Assembly (NCBI GenBank): GCA_002317115.1
Contig: DCIP01000089.1
Location: forward strand, 1-11,908
Reading direction: 5' to 3'
From: Candidatus Scybalocola fimicaballi
GTDB taxonomy: Bacteria > Bacteroidota > Bacteroidia > Bacteroidales > Paludibacteraceae
Length of the DNA stretch: 11,908 nucleotides
Shown here: in pieces, positions 7,183 to 11,908 of the stretch
How positions within the stretch are numbered: the first letter of the stretch is position 1
How the letters are laid out: each line of letters starts with the position of its first letter
The notes under the pieces: generated by a model
What the model was told of the DNA's origin: nothing
The model's input: the letters and a program-made list of their open reading frames with translations, nothing else
Database searches by the model: none
Program-made: the position numbers and the translations under genes

Positions 7183-7203
7183 TATATAATTAGCAATTAT
7201 ATA
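7183..7203. repeat. Perfect 9-base inverted repeat at the sppA promoter
   Basis: TATATAATT and AATTATATA are separated by AGC. The dyad lies 4 bases upstream of the sppA -7 box, where a bound protein would block RNA polymerase. The sequence is all A/T in the arms, so chance is a real alternative. Confidence 0.5.
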
Positions 7204-7204
7204 C

Positions 7205-7218
7205 GAGTTGTCCAACTC
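7205..7218. repeat. Second dyad upstream of sppA
   Basis: GAGTTG and CAACTC separated by TC form a 6-base-arm inverted repeat one base from the preceding dyad. The two-base gap is too tight for a hairpin loop, so a DNA-level binding site is more plausible than an RNA structure. Confidence 0.4.
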
Positions 7219-7239
7219 TCACTTTTTCTTTATACGCTC

Positions 7240-7295
7240 GTCCTCCGGACTCGCGTTGGTGGGGAGGTTAGGACGTTCCGTCCTTAACAATCCTC
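7240..7295. repeat. GC-rich double-hairpin intergenic element
   Basis: A GC-rich patch in AT-rich DNA with a short hairpin (GTCC-TCC-GGAC, 7240-7250) and a longer one: GTTAGGACG (7267-7275) pairs with CGTCCTTAAC (7279-7288) with one bulged base around a TTC loop, and outer GAGG (7264-7267) can alternatively pair with CCTC (7292-7295). No T-tract follows on either strand. It lies between the TrhA stop codon and the sppA promoter, and resembles dispersed repetitive intergenic DNA; copies elsewhere cannot be seen from one window. Confidence 0.5.
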
Positions 7296-7323
7296 ATTTT
7301 GGACAAATGCAATATAATCTTCC

Positions 7324-7974
7324 TTATTTTAAGCAGAATACAAATCCTATGAACTGGCAGATCGCAGCCAAATTAATGAAAAGATGCCATACAAAATGAT
7401 GGAATTTGAAGCCTTTCTTTCCGTAGATGATGGCTCCAATCGTGTACATTACTCCTCCTAAGGCAATCCACACAATAAATGCAGTTGACGCATTTGTATA
7501 AAGATCCTTTACAAAGAAAATGATAGACCAGCCCATAGCAAGGTAAATCGCCAAACTGACCTTCTGATTCTGATTCTTCACCAACGTCTTATACAATATT
7601 CCAAACAAAACGATCGCCCACTGAATAGAAACCAAGACGATTCCTTTTACACCTCCGATAATTGAAAGCGACGCGGGTGTATAGCAACCAGCTATCAGAA
7701 CGTAGATAAAGATGTGGTCGAGCAGGTGGAATATGTCTTTTGCCCTACCCGCGTTGAGAGAATGATAAAGTGTGGAGACGGCAAACATTAGTAAAAGACA
7801 TGTGGCATAAATGCTTAAGCTAACGGCTTCCACCATGCCATACTGAGTGAATCCCCATACTGCTACAAATGGCAACGCTATCAAAGCGAGCACCGTCATC
7901 ACTCCATGAGAAATTGAGTTAGCGACTTCCTCTCCTAAAGTAGAAACGTATTGATTTCCTAATTGTCTTACCAT
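7324..7974 (-). CDS. Hemolysin III / TrhA family (PAQR) membrane protein
   Basis: A 216-residue protein with about seven membrane segments and almost no soluble domains, the normal length for the YqfA/TrhA hemolysin III family of the PAQR superfamily. Conserved polar residues sit where the family places its metal site: E15/E16 and H23 in EEVANSISHG, S67-x3-H71 in STLYHS, D86-H87 in LLDHIFIYVLIAGCYTP, and H193-x3-H197 in FHHFVWHLF. In E. coli the homologue has been linked to membrane energetics and fatty acid homeostasis; the name hemolysin comes from a Bacillus protein and need not imply toxicity here. It has a strong Shine-Dalgarno and its own -7 box, is transcribed alone, and shows no functional link to the xylanases upstream. 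Confidence 0.93.
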   Translation of the reverse strand: MVRQLGNQYVSTLGEEVANSISHGVMTVLALIALPFVAVWGFTQYGMVEAVSLSIYATCLLLMFAVSTLYHSLNAGRAKDIFHLLDHIFIYVLIAGCYTPASLSIIGGVKGIVLVSIQWAIVLFGILYKTLVKNQNQKVSLAIYLAMGWSIIFFVKDLYTNASTAFIVWIALGGVMYTIGAIIYGKKGFKFHHFVWHLFINLAAICQFIGFVFCLK

Positions 7975-7980
7975 AATATA

Positions 7981-7988
7981 CTCTCCTT
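7981..7988 (-). promoter_or_regulatory. Shine-Dalgarno sequence of the TrhA-family gene
   Basis: The minus strand reads AAGGAGAG six bases before the ATG at 7974. This is the only textbook ribosome binding site in the window; the other genes have A-rich leaders as is usual in Bacteroidetes. It supports the chosen start. Confidence 0.75.
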
Positions 7989-8002
7989 ATCTTTTCACGT
8001 TA

Positions 8003-8010
8003 CAAACATA
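8003..8010 (-). promoter_or_regulatory. Probable -7 box for the TrhA-family gene
   Basis: The minus strand reads TATGTTTG (TAnnTTTG). A TTTTG lies at 8036-8040 but its spacing of about 25 bases is longer than the usual 19-21. The same octamer precedes the GH10 gene at 10189-10196. Confidence 0.6.
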
Positions 8011-8080
8011 CAAAAATTTAGGCTCCATTTTATTACAAAATGATGATTTATACGTTTGGTTTAGGATTAATTAACAACAA

Positions 8081-8111
8081 AGGAGTGGGCTCAATCGCTG
8101 AGCCCACTCCT
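8081..8111 (-). terminator. Rho-independent terminator after the first GH10 xylanase gene
   Basis: A perfect 13-base-pair stem (AGGAGTGGGCTCA with TGAGCCCACTCCT) and a five-base loop. On the minus strand it is followed by a T-rich stretch (TTGTTGTTAATT), and it lies 27 bases after the GH10 stop codon. This is the strongest hairpin in the window and separates the xylanase from the TrhA gene. Confidence 0.88.
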
Positions 8112-8138
8112 CAATGTAAAATGTAATAAGATATATAA

Positions 8139-10151
8139 TTATTTCTTTACAACTAACTTCTTGACAGTTGTCTCGCTTGGAGTTGTGATTCTAAGCATAT
8201 AGATACCATTAGCGACGTCGCTAAGTGAAATCTCTGCCTCATTTGAAACCTTCACAACTGAACCTGCAAGAGAAACAAACTCAACCTTAACATCGTTTCC
8301 TGCGCCAAGGATTTCAATCTTTGAAGACGCTGGATTAGGAATAACCGAGATAACATTGTTGTTTGCGAAATCAGAAACTGAAGTTGGGTCCTTCTGGAAT
8401 GAGATCCAGTCGACGTCGATCCAATCCTTGTCGATAGATAGCTTCAACACCTGCTCTCCCTTGTAAAGTTTCATTGTACCTACCTTAACGTCAGCAAATG
8501 TACCCCAATCACCAGTCTTCTCGATTTCAACCTCCTTAACGGCATTACCGACTGTGACTGTCATCTTACCACCGTCAGAATTACCAGTACCAACTCTCAA
8601 CACTACATCGTAGTCGCCATCCTCAGCAACGTCGACTGTGTAGTTCATCCACTCACCCTTCTGGCAGTGACCAAGAGCGACACCATCAGAGATCTTCTTG
8701 ATATCAACATCGTCTGAACGATAGTAGTTTGTGAAATCATCACATGAGTTACCTTCGCTCAAATCATTGTAAGCCTTTCCTGCAAAACCGTTATCATAGT
8801 TTTCTGCCTCAATCTTACCTGGGATAACAGCAGCCTTTCCACCGTAAGGGCCAACCTCGATAACCTTAACTGTAACAGAGCTCTTTGCTGTTCCCTTACT
8901 ATATGTGGCAACAACCTCGATTTTATACTCACCTGCCTCATTAGGAGTGAACTTCACACTTGAACCTGTACCGATCTGATTTCCGTTAACAGAGTAAGTG
9001 ATCTGGCTTGCATCCTTCATCTCTCCTGTGATAGTAACAGACTGACCCAACTCGATTGCTGACTCAGAAGCTGAAACTACCAAAGTTGGACCACCTGCAT
9101 TCTTACCACAGAACTTAGCTGTAGCCTTCTTTGCTGCGTCTGATGCCATATACTGTCTCAACCATGTCATTGCTGGACGATCCTGACCATTCTTGATCAA
9201 ACCTGAATCATCTACCCATGTCGCACCGTGAACATATCCCCAAAGAGTGATACCAGAAACGAAATCAGCCTCCCAAGCGATAGGAATCTGCTCAGAGTAA
9301 CGAGTCTTCTGACCATTGTCTCCCTGCTTTGCAATATCATACTCAGTCAAGAAACAAGCCAACTCACGACCTGACTTCTGTGTAATCTGATTGTGGATAT
9401 CATACAAACGACTCTTGAAATCTGAACCACTCATATCATTCAAGTCGTGGCTCTGGTGTCCGTATGCGTCGATTGGAGCACCCTGTTTTACCAATGTAGA
9501 CACAAGGTCGATAAACTCGTTCTTCTGCCACTGGAATGTGTTGTAGTCGTTGTAGACAAGCACTGCGTTAGGGAAGAACTTACGAGCCATCTTGAATGCC
9601 TCTGTAATCCACTTGTAGTCGCCAGGATTTGTACTTCCACTCATTGCCTGGCTCAAATTTTTCTTAAATGTCTTAGCCTGACCGTTGTTGTCACCCTCTG
9701 CATGACCAGGGATAGCCTCATTGACAACGTCGATGATTGTCACGTCAGGATACTTTCTTGAAACAGCCTCAAACCAGATGTCGATCTGCTTTCTCAATCT
9801 GTCTCCAGTAAAATCTTTTAGATAGCTTGGATACTGTGAAGTCCATAGCAAACAGTGGAACTTAAACTGAACACCGTTCTGCTTACACCACTGGTACTCT
9901 TTATCAGCAGAACCCCAGTTCCATGACGACAAAGCCTGCTCTACACTCTGTACCTCCTTATTAGCGATAGAACCCCACTTTGTCTCGTTCTCTGGAGTCA
10001 ACTGGTTCCACATAGTAGCGTAATCTGAAGGAATGCTTCCTCTTGTAGTAATGTTTCCTAGGAACTTACAAGAGTTACCTTTGGCAAGCTGAGCGTTTGC
10101 CTGTCCCATTAATAATAGAGACGCTGCAACTGTGAATAAAAGTTTTTTCAT
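8139..10151 (-). CDS. Secreted GH10 endo-beta-1,4-xylanase with CBM6 and T9SS tail
   Basis: A 670-residue secreted xylanase. Domain order: signal peptide (1-20, cleavage ANA-Q); GH10 catalytic domain (about 22-345); Ig-like/Big-type spacer (about 355-432); CBM6 carbohydrate-binding module (about 437-587, IEAENYDNG, CQKGEWMNYTVDV and WIDVDWISF motifs); T9SS type A sorting domain (about 600-670, VIPNPAS ... LRITTPSETTVKKLVVKK). The acid/base E145 lies in DVVNEA and the nucleophile E270 in LTEYDI, so hydrolysis of xylan with retention is expected; W304 in ITLWGY fits the family. CBM6 would hold the enzyme on xylan or cellulose. T9SS would deliver it to the outer surface. It lies 333 bases downstream of a paralogous xylanase gene with its own promoter and terminator. 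Family assignment is firm; exact substrate (arabinoxylan, glucuronoxylan) is inferred. Confidence 0.95.
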   Translation of the reverse strand: MKKLLFTVAASLLLMGQANAQLAKGNSCKFLGNITTRGSIPSDYATMWNQLTPENETKWGSIANKEVQSVEQALSSWNWGSADKEYQWCKQNGVQFKFHCLLWTSQYPSYLKDFTGDRLRKQIDIWFEAVSRKYPDVTIIDVVNEAIPGHAEGDNNGQAKTFKKNLSQAMSGSTNPGDYKWITEAFKMARKFFPNAVLVYNDYNTFQWQKNEFIDLVSTLVKQGAPIDAYGHQSHDLNDMSGSDFKSRLYDIHNQITQKSGRELACFLTEYDIAKQGDNGQKTRYSEQIPIAWEADFVSGITLWGYVHGATWVDDSGLIKNGQDRPAMTWLRQYMASDAAKKATAKFCGKNAGGPTLVVSASESAIELGQSVTITGEMKDASQITYSVNGNQIGTGSSVKFTPNEAGEYKIEVVATYSKGTAKSSVTVKVIEVGPYGGKAAVIPGKIEAENYDNGFAGKAYNDLSEGNSCDDFTNYYRSDDVDIKKISDGVALGHCQKGEWMNYTVDVAEDGDYDVVLRVGTGNSDGGKMTVTVGNAVKEVEIEKTGDWGTFADVKVGTMKLYKGEQVLKLSIDKDWIDVDWISFQKDPTSVSDFANNNVISVIPNPASSKIEILGAGNDVKVEFVSLAGSVVKVSNEAEISLSDVANGIYMLRITTPSETTVKKLVVKK
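8389..8438 (-). repeat. 50-base exact direct repeat, copy 1 (CBM6 end)
   Basis: These 50 bases, coding for the WIDVDWISFQKD part of CBM6, are identical to 10735-10784 in the second xylanase gene and bounded by mismatches on both sides. Repeats of this length could recombine and delete or fuse the two genes. Confidence 0.95.
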
Positions 10152-10188
10152 GTGCGTTTTCCTTTTGTTAGTATTAGTTTTTCAATGG

Positions 10189-10196
10189 CAAACATA
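10189..10196 (-). promoter_or_regulatory. Probable -7 box for the first GH10 gene
   Basis: The minus strand reads TATGTTTG (TAnnTTTG), 37 bases before the ATG at 10151. TTGG at 10214-10217 could be a weak -33 element at a spacing of 17 bases. Confidence 0.62.
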
Positions 10197-10351
10197 TCCT
10201 TAATTTTCTTATTCCAATTATCATTACTCACTTATTTTTGCCCACTTTTGCACTTTGACCGAAAAAGAACTGATTTGACAAAAAATTCACAATCTCTATA
10301 ATTATGGTGGTCAAATGTCACATTTAGGTGGATTTTTATCCCATTTTATGC

Positions 10352-10377
10352 TAAAGGGCATAACATTTTGCCCTTTA
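10352..10377. promoter_or_regulatory. Perfect 9-base inverted repeat, candidate operator or RNA hairpin
   Basis: TAAAGGGCA and TGCCCTTTA are separated by eight bases (TAACATTT). No T-tract follows on either strand, so it is not a simple terminator. It lies about 155 bases upstream of the -7 box of the first GH10 gene. A regulator site or mRNA-stabilising hairpin fits; neither is shown. Confidence 0.5.
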
Positions 10378-10421
10378 TCTACAAAAGCGTAACAATGTAT
10401 GTAGAAAAACGTACAAAGGAC

Positions 10422-10453
10422 AAAAAAAAGCTGACACGATCACTCGCGCCAGC
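10422..10453 (-). terminator. Rho-independent terminator after the second GH10 gene
   Basis: On the minus strand GCTGGCGCGA pairs with TCGTGTCAGC (ten pairs, two wobbles) around a GTGA loop and is followed by eight T residues. It ends transcription of the upstream xylanase before the next promoter. Confidence 0.9.
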
Positions 10454-10484
10454 CTTCTCATTAATATGTAAAAGTATTTTCTAA

Positions 10485-11908
10485 TTATTTCTTTACTACA
10501 AGCTTCTTTACCGAAGTCTCTGTAGGAGTTGTGATTCTTAGCATGTAGACGCCACTTGCGACGTCGCTAAGTGAAATCTCAGTCTCATTTGAAACCTTCA
10601 CAACAGATCCTGCTAGAGACACAAACTCAACCTTAACCTCATCTCCTGCTCCAAGAATCTCAATCTTTGTAGATGCTGGATTAGGGATAACCGAAATAAC
10701 GTTATTGTTTGCGAAGTCTGATATTGAAGTTGGATCCTTCTGGAATGAGATCCAGTCGACGTCGATCCAATCCTTGTCGATAGAAAGCTTGATTACCTGC
10801 TCACCCTTGAACAAATGAATAGTACCAATCTTTACCTCATCAAATGTACCCCAAGCACCAGTCTGCTCAATTACTGCAGTCTTTTCGTAGTTTCCAGCAA
10901 AGATAGTCAACTGACCACCATCCTCGTTTCCTTCTCCTACTCTGACTGTGATCTCGTAATCACCTTCCTCAGCAACATTAACTGTGTAGTTCAACCACTC
11001 ACCCTTCTGGCAGTGTCCAAGAGCTACTCCGTTAGTGATCTTCTTAATATCCACATCATCTGAACGATAGTAGTCTGTAAAGTCGTCGCAAACATTACCG
11101 TCGCTCAAATCATTGTAAGCCTTACCAGCAAAACCATTATCATAGTTCTCAGCCTCAATCTTACCAGGAATAACAGCAGCCTTTCCACCATAAGGTCCGA
11201 CCTCGATAACCTTGACTGTCAAAGATGCTTTTGCAGTCTCATTCTTCTCATTGTATCCTGTAGCGTCGATCTTGTACTCTCCGACCTGAGTTGGCTTGAA
11301 ATAGAACACACATGGATCAAGCACCCATTTGTCTACGATCAACTCACCACCTGTCTTGAACTCAATATGCTTTGCTCCGCTCATTGCTGCAGTGATCTTA
11401 ACTGAATCTCCAAGAGCAATCACATCCTCAGCAGCCTCTACAGTCAAACTTGCACCACCTGCGTTCTTTCCGCAAACAGATGCAGATGCGTTCTTAGCCG
11501 CAGATGTCTTCATATAACTCTTCAACCAAGTGAAAGCAGAACGATCCTGACAATTTCTTACAAGACCAGAAGCACCGTTATCTCCACCGTCGTTAACCCA
11601 TGTCTTTCCATAGATCCAACCCCAAAGAGTTACACCAGGAACGAAGTCAGCCTCCCACATGATTGGGAACTGCTCCTTGTAACGAGTCTCGAAAGTAGCG
11701 TCGTTCTTCTTGTTGATATCATACTCAGTGATGTACTGAGGCAATTTAGTCTTATTATAGATATCATATAAAGCAGTCTTGAAATCAGAACCACTCATAT
11801 CGTTCAAGTCGTGAGCTTGGTTACCAGCAGCGTCGATCGGACCACCACAAGCCTTGATTCCGTTGACAAGAGCGATAAACTCATTCTTCTGCCACTGGAA
11901 TGTGTTGT
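10485..11908 (-). CDS. Second GH10-CBM6-T9SS xylanase, 5' end missing
   Basis: The frame stays open to the right edge; the TTG at 11805-11807 is internal, and translation upstream of it continues as NTFQWQKNEFI, matching the first xylanase. The visible part, about 474 codons, holds the C-terminal portion of GH10 including the nucleophile Glu in YITEYDI, then an Ig-like spacer, CBM6 and a T9SS type A tail. The acid/base Glu and signal peptide lie outside the window. Compared with the neighbour, CBM6 and sorting domain are largely identical, while the Ig-like spacer and parts of the catalytic cleft differ: NQAHDL for HQSHDL, GWIYGKTW for GYVHGATW, and a shorter loop before the nucleophile. A gene duplication followed by divergence, probably giving different xylan or oligosaccharide preference, is inferred. 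It ends in a strong terminator. Confidence 0.92.
   Translation of the reverse strand, partial: NTFQWQKNEFIALVNGIKACGGPIDAAGNQAHDLNDMSGSDFKTALYDIYNKTKLPQYITEYDINKKNDATFETRYKEQFPIMWEADFVPGVTLWGWIYGKTWVNDGGDNGASGLVRNCQDRSAFTWLKSYMKTSAAKNASASVCGKNAGGASLTVEAAEDVIALGDSVKITAAMSGAKHIEFKTGGELIVDKWVLDPCVFYFKPTQVGEYKIDATGYNEKNETAKASLTVKVIEVGPYGGKAAVIPGKIEAENYDNGFAGKAYNDLSDGNVCDDFTDYYRSDDVDIKKITNGVALGHCQKGEWLNYTVNVAEEGDYEITVRVGEGNEDGGQLTIFAGNYEKTAVIEQTGAWGTFDEVKIGTIHLFKGEQVIKLSIDKDWIDVDWISFQKDPTSISDFANNNVISVIPNPASTKIEILGAGDEVKVEFVSLAGSVVKVSNETEISLSDVASGVYMLRITTPTETSVKKLVVKK
10735..10784 (-). repeat. 50-base exact direct repeat, copy 2 (CBM6 end)
   Basis: Identical to 8389-8438 in the first xylanase gene, in the same orientation and 2,346 bases away. 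It marks the most conserved stretch of the duplicated CBM6 region. Confidence 0.95.

Larger units (their letters stand above)
10152..10484. other. 333-base spacer between the two xylanase genes
   Basis: No gene is seen here. It holds, in minus-strand order, the terminator of the upstream xylanase (10422-10453), an inverted repeat (10352-10377), TTTGAC/GTCAAA half-sites at 10310-10315, 10274-10279 and 10254-10259, phased TTTTG tracts near 10236-10257, and the -7 box at 10189-10196. The long spacer and these motifs suggest that the downstream xylanase is regulated from its own promoter. Confidence 0.7.

Noticed and set aside
7208..7399. Plus-strand 63-codon frame covering the GC-rich element
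   Set aside because: It overlaps the 3' end of the TrhA gene antisense, has no ribosome binding site, and the GC-rich part is better explained by hairpins.
11805..11807. TTG as start of the second xylanase (minus strand)
   Set aside because: Upstream codons continue the GH10 domain to the window edge (NTFQWQKNEFI), so this codon is internal.
1..11908. tRNA, rRNA, integrase, transposase, toxin-antitoxin or phage genes
   Set aside because: None was recognised in either strand; all long frames are accounted for by the genes listed or are shadows.

Overview
The window looks like chromosomal DNA of a plant-fibre-degrading member of the Bacteroidetes, most likely a rumen- or gut-type Bacteroidales. 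The grounds are AT-rich DNA, four Bacteroidetes-style TAnnTTTG -7 promoter boxes, start codons mostly lacking a Shine-Dalgarno sequence, and three glycoside hydrolases ending in type IX secretion (T9SS) sorting domains. The genus cannot be named from the sequence.

Layout. The left half reads on the plus strand: the 3' part of a gene with two FISUMP-type domains (1-1338); a secreted GH5 endoglucanase with an Asn/Gln-rich repeat linker, a ricin-type beta-trefoil and a T9SS tail (1553-3436); a small cytoplasmic von Willebrand A protein (3593-4267); and a divergent sigma-70-like factor with a long C-terminal extension (4404-5411). The right half reads on the minus strand, listed here from low to high coordinate (the reverse of transcription order): sppA (5422-7146), a hemolysin III/TrhA-type membrane protein (7324-7974), a GH10-CBM6-T9SS xylanase (8139-10151), and the 3' part of a second, paralogous GH10-CBM6-T9SS xylanase (10485 to the right edge). 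The two halves meet tail to tail with only 10 bases between stop codons.

How it fits together. The GH5 enzyme (beta-glucans/cellulose) and the two GH10 enzymes (xylan) would be exported by Sec, passed through the outer membrane by T9SS, and attached to the surface or released to attack plant cell wall. No SusC/SusD pair, sugar transporter or hybrid two-component sensor is visible, so this is a cluster of free-standing T9SS cargo genes and not a classical polysaccharide utilization locus. SppA and the TrhA-like protein look like ordinary housekeeping genes. The VWA protein and sigma factor are the least understood genes here; they share only orientation and proximity.

Non-coding DNA is informative. 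There are rho-independent terminators after nearly every gene, two of which share the same loop and 16-base core. There is also a GTAGA-type palindrome after the GH5 gene, a near-perfect sigma-54-like promoter ahead of the sigma-factor gene, two adjacent dyads at the sppA promoter, a GC-rich hairpin element between sppA and the TrhA gene, and a 333-base spacer between the xylanases carrying a perfect 9-base inverted repeat and TTTGAC half-sites. No tRNA, rRNA, CRISPR array, insertion sequence or integrase was seen.
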